From: Pseudomonas oryzihabitans
GTDB lineage: Bacteria > Pseudomonadota > Gammaproteobacteria > Pseudomonadales > Pseudomonadaceae
Direction: 5' to 3'
Assembly: GCF_007665395.1 (NCBI RefSeq)
Contig: NZ_VDND01000008.1
Coordinates: 1 to 64,000 of the forward strand
Length of the DNA: 64,000 nt
Positions within the stretch are counted from its first letter, which is position 1, and each line of letters opens with the position of its first letter. The notes below the pieces were generated by a model. It was not told where the DNA came from and searched no databases. It worked only from the letters and a program-made list of their open reading frames with translations. Shown here piece by piece: positions 46,870 to 55,782 of the stretch. A program made the translations under genes and the position numbers.

Positions 46870-48654
46870 ATGACCGCAGACACCGCTCTGTCCGCCTCTG
46901 CGCTCGCCCCTGCCGGCGAAGCGTCGGTGGTTGGCGAACTCCAGGGCCAATTCGGCGCCGACGCCCTGACCCTGCAAGACACCCGTACCGGCATGCCGGT
47001 GATCTGGGTGGCGCGCGAAAGAATCATCGAAGTGCTGCGCTTCCTGCGCAACCTGCCCCGCCCCTACGTCATGCTCTATGACCTGCATGGCGTCGACGAG
47101 CGCCTGCGGACTCACCGCCGCGGCCTGCCCAACGCGGACTTCACCGTCTTCTACCACCTGCTGTCCATCGACCGTAACAGCGATGTGATGCTCAAGGTGG
47201 CCCTATCCGCCAACGACCTACGCCTGCCCACCGCCACCGGCATCTTCCCCAATGCCAACTGGTACGAGCGGGAGGTGCTGGACATGTACGGCATCCACTT
47301 CGACGGTCACCCGCTGCCCAAGCGCATGCTGATGGCCGACAACTGGCAGGGCCACCCGCTGCGCAAGGACTATCCGGCGCGCGCCACCGAATTCGATCCC
47401 TATGCGCTGAACGCCGCCAAGCAGGATCTCGAGCAGGAAACCCTGAGATTCAAGCCCGAGGAATGGGGCATGAAGGAGCATGCGGAGAATTCCGACTTCA
47501 TGTTCCTCAACCTCGGCCCGAACCACCCCTCCGCCCACGGTGCCTTCCGCATCATCCTGCAGCTGGACGGCGAAGAGATCGTCGACTGCGTGCCGGAGAT
47601 CGGCTACCACCACCGCGGCGCCGAGAAGATGGCCGAGCGCCAGTCCTGGCACAGCTACATCCCCTACACCGACCGGATCGACTACCTGGGTGGGGTGATG
47701 AACAACCTGCCCTACGTCCTCTCGGTGGAAAAGCTCGCCGGCATCAAGGTGCCGTCGCGGGTCGACTTCATCCGGGTGATGATGGCCGAGTTCTTCCGCA
47801 TCAACAGCCATCTGCTGTACCTGGGTACCTATATCCAGGACGTCGGCGCCATGACCCCGGTGTTCTTCACCTTCACCGACCGCCAGCGCGCCTACAAGGT
47901 CATCGAGGCCATCACCGGCTTCCGCATGCACCCGGCCTGGTTCCGCATCGGTGGCGTCGCCCATGACCTGCCGCGCGGCTGGGACAAGCTGGTCCGCGAA
48001 TTCCTCGACTGGATGCCCAAGCGCCTGGACGAGTACGAAAAGGCGGCCATGAAGAACAGCATCCTGGTCGGCCGGACCAAGAACGTCGCCGTCTACAACA
48101 CCAAGGAAGCCCTGGAGTGGGGTGTCACCGGTCCCAACCTGCGTGCGACCGGCCTGGACTTCGACCTGCGCAAGGCCCGCCCCTACTCCGGCTACGAGAA
48201 CTTCGAATTCGAAGTGCCCATCGCCCACAACGGCGACTGCTACGACCGCGGCATGCTGCGCGTCGAGGAGATGCGCCAGAGCCTGCGCATCATCGAGCAG
48301 TGCCTGCAGCACATGCCCGAGGGCCCGTACAAGGCGGATCACCCGCTGACCACGCCGCCGCCCAAGGAGCGCACCCTGCAGCACATCGAGACCCTGATCA
48401 CCCACTTCCTGCAAGTGTCCTGGGGTCCGGTGATGCCGGCCGGCGAAGCCTTCCAGATGATCGAGGCGACCAAGGGCGCCAACAGCTACTACCTGACGAG
48501 CGACGGCAGCACCATGAGCTACCGCACCCGCATCCGGACGCCGAGCTTCCCGCACCTGCAGCAGATCCCGGCCGTCATCCGCGGCAGCATGGTGTCCGAC
48601 CTGATTGCCTACCTGGGCAGTATCGACTTCGTCATGGCCGACGTGGACCGCTGA
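46870..48654 (+). CDS. nuoC: NADH-quinone oxidoreductase fused subunit C/D
   Basis: 594 residues, a natural NuoC-NuoD fusion (nuoCD) as in other gammaproteobacteria. The NuoC (30 kDa) part has NWYEREVLDMYGIHFDGHP. The NuoD (49 kDa) part starts near residue 205 with GPNHPSAHGAFR, which lines the quinone pocket, and ends IDFVMADVDR. No frameshift is seen at the join. Confidence 0.97.
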   Translation: MTADTALSASALAPAGEASVVGELQGQFGADALTLQDTRTGMPVIWVARERIIEVLRFLRNLPRPYVMLYDLHGVDERLRTHRRGLPNADFTVFYHLLSIDRNSDVMLKVALSANDLRLPTATGIFPNANWYEREVLDMYGIHFDGHPLPKRMLMADNWQGHPLRKDYPARATEFDPYALNAAKQDLEQETLRFKPEEWGMKEHAENSDFMFLNLGPNHPSAHGAFRIILQLDGEEIVDCVPEIGYHHRGAEKMAERQSWHSYIPYTDRIDYLGGVMNNLPYVLSVEKLAGIKVPSRVDFIRVMMAEFFRINSHLLYLGTYIQDVGAMTPVFFTFTDRQRAYKVIEAITGFRMHPAWFRIGGVAHDLPRGWDKLVREFLDWMPKRLDEYEKAAMKNSILVGRTKNVAVYNTKEALEWGVTGPNLRATGLDFDLRKARPYSGYENFEFEVPIAHNGDCYDRGMLRVEEMRQSLRIIEQCLQHMPEGPYKADHPLTTPPPKERTLQHIETLITHFLQVSWGPVMPAGEAFQMIEATKGANSYYLTSDGSTMSYRTRIRTPSFPHLQQIPAVIRGSMVSDLIAYLGSIDFVMADVDR

Positions 48655-48656
48655 GC

Positions 48657-49157
48657 ATGAGCACCGAAACCCTGATCCAAACCGACCGCTTCGTCCTCAG
48701 CGACACCGAGCGCTCGGCCATCGAGCACGAGATGCATCACTACGAGGACCCGCGCGCGGCGTCCATCGAGGCCCTGAAGATCGTCCAGAAGGAACGCGGC
48801 TGGGTGCCGGACGGCGCCATCTACGCCATCGGCGAGGTGCTGGGCATCCCCGCCAGCGACGTCGAGGGCGTGGCCACCTTCTACAGCCAGATCTTCCGCG
48901 TGCCGGTCGGTCGCCACATCATCCGCGTGTGCGACAGCATGACCTGCTACATCGGCGGCCACGAATCCGTGGTCGGCGAGATCCAGCGCCAGCTGGGCAT
49001 CGGCCTGGGCCAGACCACCGCCGACAGCCGCTTCACCCTGCTGCCGGTGTGCTGCCTGGGCAACTGCGACAAGGCCCCGGCGCTGATGATCGACGACGAC
49101 ACCCATGGCGATGTCCAACCCGCGGGCGTGGCCAAACTGCTGGAGGGATACGCATGA
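48657..49157 (+). CDS. nuoE: NADH-quinone oxidoreductase subunit E
   Basis: 166 residues. [2Fe-2S] ligands are CDSMTC and CCLGNC (VCDSMTCYIGGHE and LPVCCLGNCDKAP). With NuoF it forms the NADH-input tip. It starts 2 bases after nuoCD and overlaps nuoF by 4 bases. Confidence 0.97.
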   Translation: MSTETLIQTDRFVLSDTERSAIEHEMHHYEDPRAASIEALKIVQKERGWVPDGAIYAIGEVLGIPASDVEGVATFYSQIFRVPVGRHIIRVCDSMTCYIGGHESVVGEIQRQLGIGLGQTTADSRFTLLPVCCLGNCDKAPALMIDDDTHGDVQPAGVAKLLEGYA

Positions 49158-50503
49158 GACTGACCTCCTTCGGGCCTGCCAACGGCATCGCCCGTACCCC
49201 CGAGACCCATCCCCTGACCTGGCGCCTGCGCGAAGACGGCGCCCCGGTCTGGCTGGAGGAATACCAGGGCAAGAACGGCTACGCCGCGGCGCGCAAGGCG
49301 CTGACCGAGCTGGCTCCGGACGCCATCGTCCAGGAAGTCAAGGACTCCGGCCTCAAGGGCCGCGGCGGTGCGGGCTTCCCCACCGGCGTGAAGTGGGGCC
49401 TGATGCCCAAGGACGAATCCCTCGATATCCGCTACCTGCTGTGCAACGCGGACGAGATGGAGCCCAACACCTGGAAGGACCGCCTGCTCATGGAGCAGCT
49501 GCCGCACCTGCTGGTGGAAGGCATGCTGATCAGCGCCCGGGCGCTCAAGGCCTATCGCGGCTACATCTTCCTGCGCGGCGAATACGTCGACGCCGCCGCC
49601 AACCTGCGGCGCGCGGTGGAAGAAGCCAAGGCCGCCGGCCTGCTGGGCAAGAACATCCTCGGCAGCGGTTTCGACTTCGAGCTGTTCGTCCACACCGGTG
49701 CCGGGCGCTACATCTGCGGTGAAGAGACCGCGCTGATCAACTCCCTGGAGGGTCGCCGCGCCAATCCGCGGTCCAAGCCGCCCTTCCCCGCCGCCGTCGG
49801 CGTCTGGGGCAAGCCCACCTGTGTCAACAACGTCGAGACCCTGTGCAACGTACCGGGCATCGTCGCCGGCGGCGTCGACTGGTACAAGAGCCTGGCCCTG
49901 GCCGGCAGTGAAGACATGGGCACCAAGCTCATGGGCTTCTCCGGCAAGGTGAAGAATCCCGGCGTCTGGGAACTGCCCTTCGGCATCACTGCCCAGGAGC
50001 TGTTCGAGGACTACGCCGGCGGCATGCGCGATGGCTTCAAGCTGAAGTGCTGGCAGCCCGGTGGCGCCGGTACCGGCTTCCTGCTGCCCGAGCACCTCTC
50101 GGCGCAGATGTACGCCGGCGGCATTGGCAAGGTGGGTACCCGGATGGGTACCGGCCTGGCCCTGGCCGTGGACGACAGCATCAACATGGTCTCGCTGCTG
50201 CGCAACATGGAAGAGTTCTTCGCCCGCGAATCCTGCGGCTGGTGCACCCCCTGCCGCGACGGCCTGCCGTGGAGCGTCAAACTCTTGCGCGCCCTGGAGA
50301 AGGGCGAGGGCCAGCAGGGCGACCTGGACACCCTGCTGCAGCTGGTCAACTTCCTCGGCCCGGGCAAGACCTTCTGTGCCCACGCACCGGGCGCCGTCGA
50401 GCCCCTGGGTAGTGCCATCAAGTATTTCCGCGAGGAGTTCGAGGCCGGTGTGCGCAAGGCGCCCAGCGAGCCGCGGCCGACCGCTTCCGCGACCGTGACC
50501 TGA
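49154..50503 (+). CDS. nuoF: NADH-quinone oxidoreductase subunit F
   Basis: 449 residues. The NADH/FMN-binding glycine-rich stretch is GRGGAGFPTGVKW, followed by CNADEMEPNTWKDR. [4Fe-4S] ligands are in ESCGWCTPCRDG, with the distal Cys in TFCAHAPGA. It oxidises NADH. A 139-base gap with a hairpin separates it from nuoG, the longest spacer inside the operon. Confidence 0.97.
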   Translation: MRLTSFGPANGIARTPETHPLTWRLREDGAPVWLEEYQGKNGYAAARKALTELAPDAIVQEVKDSGLKGRGGAGFPTGVKWGLMPKDESLDIRYLLCNADEMEPNTWKDRLLMEQLPHLLVEGMLISARALKAYRGYIFLRGEYVDAAANLRRAVEEAKAAGLLGKNILGSGFDFELFVHTGAGRYICGEETALINSLEGRRANPRSKPPFPAAVGVWGKPTCVNNVETLCNVPGIVAGGVDWYKSLALAGSEDMGTKLMGFSGKVKNPGVWELPFGITAQELFEDYAGGMRDGFKLKCWQPGGAGTGFLLPEHLSAQMYAGGIGKVGTRMGTGLALAVDDSINMVSLLRNMEEFFARESCGWCTPCRDGLPWSVKLLRALEKGEGQQGDLDTLLQLVNFLGPGKTFCAHAPGAVEPLGSAIKYFREEFEAGVRKAPSEPRPTASATVT

Positions 50504-50642
50504 AGACCGGCCCCAGCGGGGCCGCCTTCATAGCTTTCAGGCCGGGCCCGACCCGGCCGGCGCGGCCACTGGCGATCCCCAGGGCGGCGCGAACGTTTTC
50601 CCATTAGCCAGACCCGCCCTGCGCGGGTGAGAAGAAAACCCT
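50504..50642. other. nuoF-nuoG spacer with GC hairpin
   Basis: A 139-base spacer in an otherwise tightly packed operon. GGCCCC-AGC-GGGGCC lies at about 50509-50523 without a T-run, followed by more GC-rich inverted stretches. It could be a processing or attenuation site. Confidence 0.4.
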
Positions 50643-53360
50643 ATGGCCACTATCCATGTAGACGGCAAGACGTACGAGGTCGACGGGGCGGACAACCTCC
50701 TCGAAGCCTGCCTGTCCCTGGGGCTCGACATCCCCTATTTCTGCTGGCACCCGGCGCTGGGCAGCGTCGGCGCCTGCCGCCAGTGCGCGGTCAAGCAGTT
50801 CGCCGACGAGAACGATACCCGCGGGCGCCTGGTCATGTCCTGCATGACGCCGTCCAGCGACAAGACCTTCATCTCCATCGAAGACGCCGAAGCCAAGGAA
50901 TTCCGCAGCTCGGTCATCGAATGGCTGATGACCAACCATCCCCACGACTGTCCGGTCTGCGAAGAAGGCGGCCATTGCCACCTGCAGGACATGACGGTGA
51001 TGACCGGCCACAACAAGCGCCGCTATCGCTTCACCAAGCGTACCCACCAGAACCAGGACCTCGGCCCGTTCGTCGCTCACGAGATGAACCGCTGCATCGC
51101 CTGCTACCGCTGCGTGCGCTACTACAAGGACTACGCCGGCGGTACCGACCTGGGCGTCTACGGTGCCCATGACAACGTCTATTTCGGCCGCGTCGAGGAC
51201 GGTGCCCTGGAGAGCGAATTCTCCGGCAACCTGACCGAGGTCTGCCCCACCGGGGTATTCACCGACAAGACCCACTCCGAGCGCTACAACCGCAAGTGGG
51301 ACATGCAGTTCGCCCCGAGCATCTGCCATGGCTGTTCCTCGGGCTGCAACATCAGCCCCGGCGAGCGCTACGGTGAACTGCGCCGCATCGAGAACCGCTT
51401 CAACGGCTCGGTGAACCAGTATTTCCTCTGCGACCGTGGCCGCTTCGGCTATGGCTACGTCAACCGCAAGGATCGTCCGCGCCAGGCGCTGCTGAAAGAC
51501 GGCAGCCTGGAGACCGGCATCGACGCCGCCCTGGATCGCGCCGCCCTGCTGCTGCGCGGCAAGAAGGTGATCGGCATCGGCTCGCCCCGTGCCAGCCTGG
51601 AAAGCAACCACGCCCTGCGCGAGCTGGTCGGCGCCGCGAACTTCTCCAGCGGCATGAGCGCCCGTGACCTGGCCAACGTGCGCCTGGTGCTGCAGGTGCT
51701 CAAGGACAGCCCCCTGCCCGTCCCGACCCTGCGCGCCATGGAAAAGCACGACGCCGTCTTCGTCCTCGGCGAGGACCTGACCCAGACCGCCGCGCGCCTG
51801 GCGCTGTCCCTGCGCCAAGCGGTCAAGGGCAAGCCCGAGGCCATGGCCGCCGCGCAGAAGATCCAGCCCTGGCTGAACGCTGCCGTGCAGAACATCGGTC
51901 AGAGCGAGCGTAATCCGCTGTTCATCGCCAGCGTCGCCGCCACCCGCCTGGATGACGTCGCCGATGCCCGCCTGCATGGCTCGCCGCTGGAACTGGCGCG
52001 CTTCGGCCATGCCGTGGCCCATGCCATCGATGCCAGCGCCCCGGCCGTCGACGGCCTGAGCGACGAGGTCGCCGAGCAGGCGCGCCTGCTGGCCGAGACC
52101 CTGCTGGCCGCCGAACGTCCGCTGGTGGTGTCCGGTACCTCCCTGGGCGAGCCGGCGCTGATCGAGGCCGCCGCCAACCTGGCCAAGGCCCTGGCCGCCA
52201 AGGGCAAGGCCGGCTCCCTGAGCCTGGTGGTGCCCGAAGCCAACAGCCTGGGCCTGGCGCTCTACGGCGGTGAGTCCGTCGAAGACGCCTTCGCCGCCCT
52301 AGAAAACGGCCAGGCCGATGCCCTGGTGGTGCTGGAGAACGACCTCTATCGTCGCGCCCCTGCCCAGCAGGTGGATCAGGCCCTGGCCCGCGCCCAGGTG
52401 CTGGTGGTGCTGGATCACCAGCGCACCGCCACCGCCCAGCGCGCCGATCTGGTCTTGCCGGCGGCGAGCTTCGCCGAAGGCGACGGTACCCTGGTCAGCC
52501 AGGAAGGTCGCGCCCAGCGCTTCTTCCAGGTCTATGAGCCGAGCTACTACGATCCCTCCAGCCTGGTCCGCGAAGGCTGGCGCTGGCTGCACGCCCTGCG
52601 CAACACCCTGGACAACCGTCCGGTGGACTGGACCCAGTTGGACCATGTCACCGACGCCGTAGCCACCGCCGCGCCGCAACTGGACGGCATCCGCGACGCC
52701 GCGCCGAACGCCAGCTTCCGCGTCAAGGGCCTCAAGCTCGCCCGCGAACCGCACCGCTACAGCGGCCGCACCTCCATGCGCGCCAACCTCAGCGTGCACG
52801 AGCCGCGCGCGCCCCAGGACGCCGACACCGCCTTCGCCTTCTCCATGGAAGGCTATGCCGGCAGCGCCGAGCCGCGCCAGCAGATCCCCTTCGCCTGGTC
52901 CCCGGGCTGGAACTCGCCGCAGGCCTGGAACAAGTTCCAGGACGAGGTCGGCGGCCACCTGCGCGCCGGCGATCCGGGCGTGCGCCTGATCGAGTCCCAG
53001 GGCGATCGCCTGAGCTGGTTCGCCGTCCCGGCTGCCGCCGTGCGCGGTACCGAAAGTGGCTTCCAGGCCGTGCCGCTGTACCACCTGTTCGGCAGCGAAG
53101 AGACCTCCTCCCGCGCCGAGCCGGTGCGCGAGCGCATCCCGGCCGCCTACGTGGCGCTGGCCAAGGCCGATGCCGACCGCCTTGGCGTCAACGAAGGCGC
53201 CCTGCTGCGCCTGCAGGTCGCCGGCCAGGAACTGCGCCTGCCGCTGCAGATCAAGCCCGAGCTGTCGGCCGGCCTGGTCGGCCTGCCCGCCGGCTTCGAA
53301 GGGATTCCGGTGGACTTCGCCGGACTGACCGTGGAAGGACTGCAGGAGGCCGCGGCATGA
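50643..53360 (+). CDS. nuoG: NADH-quinone oxidoreductase subunit G
   Basis: 905 residues. An N-terminal [2Fe-2S] ferredoxin domain (YFCWHPALGSVGACRQC), a [4Fe-4S] His/Cys site (HDCPVCEEGGHCHLQD), and a ferredoxin-like CIACYRCVRYYKD with CPTGVF. The molybdopterin-oxidoreductase-like domain follows, with the E. coli-type extra cluster ligands CHGCSSGCNI. It wires the peripheral arm. It overlaps nuoH by 4 bases. Confidence 0.97.
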   Translation: MATIHVDGKTYEVDGADNLLEACLSLGLDIPYFCWHPALGSVGACRQCAVKQFADENDTRGRLVMSCMTPSSDKTFISIEDAEAKEFRSSVIEWLMTNHPHDCPVCEEGGHCHLQDMTVMTGHNKRRYRFTKRTHQNQDLGPFVAHEMNRCIACYRCVRYYKDYAGGTDLGVYGAHDNVYFGRVEDGALESEFSGNLTEVCPTGVFTDKTHSERYNRKWDMQFAPSICHGCSSGCNISPGERYGELRRIENRFNGSVNQYFLCDRGRFGYGYVNRKDRPRQALLKDGSLETGIDAALDRAALLLRGKKVIGIGSPRASLESNHALRELVGAANFSSGMSARDLANVRLVLQVLKDSPLPVPTLRAMEKHDAVFVLGEDLTQTAARLALSLRQAVKGKPEAMAAAQKIQPWLNAAVQNIGQSERNPLFIASVAATRLDDVADARLHGSPLELARFGHAVAHAIDASAPAVDGLSDEVAEQARLLAETLLAAERPLVVSGTSLGEPALIEAAANLAKALAAKGKAGSLSLVVPEANSLGLALYGGESVEDAFAALENGQADALVVLENDLYRRAPAQQVDQALARAQVLVVLDHQRTATAQRADLVLPAASFAEGDGTLVSQEGRAQRFFQVYEPSYYDPSSLVREGWRWLHALRNTLDNRPVDWTQLDHVTDAVATAAPQLDGIRDAAPNASFRVKGLKLAREPHRYSGRTSMRANLSVHEPRAPQDADTAFAFSMEGYAGSAEPRQQIPFAWSPGWNSPQAWNKFQDEVGGHLRAGDPGVRLIESQGDRLSWFAVPAAAVRGTESGFQAVPLYHLFGSEETSSRAEPVRERIPAAYVALAKADADRLGVNEGALLRLQVAGQELRLPLQIKPELSAGLVGLPAGFEGIPVDFAGLTVEGLQEAAA

Positions 53361-54367
53361 CCTGGCTCACCCCCACCCTCATCGCCGTGGTCATCGGCAT
53401 CCTCAAGGCCATCGTCATCCTCCTGGCGGTGGTCATCTGCGGGGCCCTGCTGAGCTTCGTCGAGCGACGCCTGCTGGGTCTCTGGCAGGACCGCCACGGT
53501 CCCAACCGGGTCGGCCCCTTCGGTGCCTTCCAGCTCGGCGCCGACATGCTGAAGATGTTCTTCAAGGAAGACTGGACCCCGCCGTTCGCCGACAAGATGA
53601 TCTTCAGCCTGGCGCCGGTGATCGCCATGGGGTCGCTGCTGGTGGCCTTCTCGGTCATCCCGATCACCCCCACCTGGGGCGTGGCGAACCTGAACATCGG
53701 CCTGCTGTTCTTCTTCGCCATGGCCGGCGTCAACGTCTACGCCGTGCTCTTCGCCGGCTGGGCGAGCAACAACAAGTTCTCCCTGCTGGGTGCCATGCGT
53801 GCCTCGGCCCAGACCCTCTCCTACGAGGTGTTCATGGGGTTGTCGGTGATGGGCATCGTCGCGGTGACCGGCTCCTTCAACATGAGGGAGATCGTCGAGG
53901 CGCAGCACCAGGGCTGGTGGTTCATCGTTCCCCAGTTCTTCGGCTTCTGCACCTTCTTCATCGCCGGCATCGCCGTCACCCACCGCCACCCCTTCGATCA
54001 GCCGGAAGCCGAGCAGGAGCTCGCCGACGGCTACCACATCGAATACGCGGGCATGAAGTGGGGCATGTTCTTCGTCGGCGAATACATCGGCATCGTGCTG
54101 ATCTCGGCGCTGCTGGTGACCCTGTTCTTCGGTGGCTGGCACGGTCCCTTCCTGGAGACCCTGCCCTGGCTGTCGTTCGTCTGGTTCGCCCTGAAGACCG
54201 CCTTCTTCATCATGATCTTCATCCTGTTGCGCGCGTCCATCCCGCGTCCGCGCTACGACCAGGTAATGGCCTTCAGCTGGAAGTTTTGCCTGCCCCTGAC
54301 CCTGATCAACCTGCTGGTGACCGGCGCCGTGGTGCTTTACAGCGCCCAGCCGGCCATCGGCCAGTGA
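53357..54367 (+). CDS. nuoH: NADH-quinone oxidoreductase subunit H
   Basis: 336 residues with about eight membrane helices. The ND1 signature includes ERRLLGLWQDRHGPNRVGP at about residue 36 and RASAQTLSYEVFMGL, plus the charged loop HPFDQPEAEQELADGYHIEY shown here by its core FDQPEAEQEL. It forms the quinone-access channel. The ATG overlaps the nuoG stop. Confidence 0.97.
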   Translation: MTWLTPTLIAVVIGILKAIVILLAVVICGALLSFVERRLLGLWQDRHGPNRVGPFGAFQLGADMLKMFFKEDWTPPFADKMIFSLAPVIAMGSLLVAFSVIPITPTWGVANLNIGLLFFFAMAGVNVYAVLFAGWASNNKFSLLGAMRASAQTLSYEVFMGLSVMGIVAVTGSFNMREIVEAQHQGWWFIVPQFFGFCTFFIAGIAVTHRHPFDQPEAEQELADGYHIEYAGMKWGMFFVGEYIGIVLISALLVTLFFGGWHGPFLETLPWLSFVWFALKTAFFIMIFILLRASIPRPRYDQVMAFSWKFCLPLTLINLLVTGAVVLYSAQPAIGQ

Positions 54368-54377
54368 GGTAACCGTC

Positions 54378-54926
54378 ATGATCAAGGAAATCCTGCACGT
54401 CCTGCATGGCACCTACACCCAGTTGCGCAGTATCGTGATGGTCTTCGGTCACGCCTTCCGCAAGCGTGACACCCTGCAATACCCCGAGGAACCCGTTTAC
54501 CTGCCGCCGCGCTATCGCGGCCGCATCGTGCTCACCCGCGACCCCGACGGCCAGGAACGCTGCGTGGCGTGCAACCTGTGCGCCGTGGCCTGCCCGGTCG
54601 GCTGCATCTCGCTGCAGAAGACCGAAGCCGAGGACGGTCGCTGGTACCCGGAGTTCTTCCGCATCAACTTCTCGCGCTGCATCTTCTGCGGCATGTGCGA
54701 GGAGGCCTGCCCCACCACCGCCATCCAGCTGACCCCGGATTTCGAGATGTCCGAGTTCAAGCGCCAGGAGCTGGTGTACGAGAAGCAGGACCTGCTGATC
54801 TCGGGTCCGGGCAAGTATCCGGAATACAACTTCTACCGGGTGGCCGGCATGGCCATCGCGGGCAAGCCCAAGGGTGCCGCGCAGAGCGAGGCAGAGCCGA
54901 TCAACGTGAAGAGCCTGCTGCCCTAA
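54378..54926 (+). CDS. nuoI: NADH-quinone oxidoreductase subunit I
   Basis: 182 residues with two [4Fe-4S] ferredoxin motifs: CVACNLCAVACPVGC and CIFCGMCEEACPTTAI. It connects NuoG to NuoB. The N-terminal amphipathic helix contacts NuoH. It starts 10 bases after nuoH. Confidence 0.97.
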   Translation: MIKEILHVLHGTYTQLRSIVMVFGHAFRKRDTLQYPEEPVYLPPRYRGRIVLTRDPDGQERCVACNLCAVACPVGCISLQKTEAEDGRWYPEFFRINFSRCIFCGMCEEACPTTAIQLTPDFEMSEFKRQELVYEKQDLLISGPGKYPEYNFYRVAGMAIAGKPKGAAQSEAEPINVKSLLP

Positions 54927-54935
54927 GGAGCTGTC

Positions 54936-55448
54936 GTGGAATTCGCCTTCTATTTCTCCGCTGGGGTGGCCGTCCTGGCCACCTTCCGGGTGATCACCAA
55001 CACCAATCCGGTGCATGCCCTGCTGTACCTGATCATCTCCCTGCTGGCGGTCTCCATGGTGTTCTTCGCCCTGGGCGCGCCCTTCGCCGGGGCCCTGGAG
55101 ATCATCGTCTACGCCGGCGCCATCATGGTGCTGTTCGTCTTCGTGGTGATGATGCTCAACCTCGGGCCGGTCATCTCCGAGCAGGAACGCAAGTGGCTGA
55201 CGCCCAAGGTCTGGATCGGTCCGGTGATCCTCGCGGGCGCGTTGCTGGTGGAACTGCTGGTGGTGCTGTCGCGCACCCCGGGCGGCGCCGCCATCGGCCA
55301 TACCTCGGTGGAAGCCAAGGCCGTGGGCGTGAGCCTGTTCGGCCCCTATCTGCTGGCGGTCGAGCTGGCGTCCATGCTGCTGCTGGGGGCCCTGGTCGCG
55401 GCCTACCACCTGGGTCGCAGTGACGTCAAAGACGGGATCGGCGAGTGA
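54936..55448 (+). CDS. nuoJ: NADH-quinone oxidoreductase subunit J
   Basis: 170 residues with five membrane helices. ND6 signature VFFALGAPFAGALEIIVYAG and IMVLFVFVVMMLNL. A membrane-arm subunit next to NuoK and NuoA. AAGGAG precedes the start. Confidence 0.96.
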   Translation: MEFAFYFSAGVAVLATFRVITNTNPVHALLYLIISLLAVSMVFFALGAPFAGALEIIVYAGAIMVLFVFVVMMLNLGPVISEQERKWLTPKVWIGPVILAGALLVELLVVLSRTPGGAAIGHTSVEAKAVGVSLFGPYLLAVELASMLLLGALVAAYHLGRSDVKDGIGE

Positions 55449-55473
55449 GTCGCCAAGGACTGGAGAACAGCCA

Positions 55474-55782
55474 ATGAACGCCATACCTCTGGAACACGGC
55501 CTGGCCCTCGCCGGCGCCCTGTTCGCCCTTGGCCTGGTGGGCCTGATGGTCCGCCGCAACATCCTCTTCGTGCTCATGAGTCTGGAAATCATGATGAACG
55601 CCGCCGCCCTGGCCTTCGTGGTCGCGGGTAGCCGTTGGGGCGCTCCCGACGGCCAGGTGATGTTCATCCTGGTGCTGAGCCTGGCCGCCGCCGAGGCCAG
55701 TATCGGCCTGGCGATCCTGCTGCAGCTCTATCGCCGCTTCCACACCCTCGACGTCGATGCCGCCAGCGAGATGCACGGATGA
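55474..55782 (+). CDS. nuoK: NADH-quinone oxidoreductase subunit K
   Basis: 102 residues from the ATG at 55474, three membrane helices. Key Glu residues lie in LMSLEIMMNA and LSLAAAEASIGLA, positions that take part in proton translocation in ND4L proteins. The ATGA junction joins it to nuoL. Confidence 0.96.
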   Translation: MNAIPLEHGLALAGALFALGLVGLMVRRNILFVLMSLEIMMNAAALAFVVAGSRWGAPDGQVMFILVLSLAAAEASIGLAILLQLYRRFHTLDVDAASEMHG

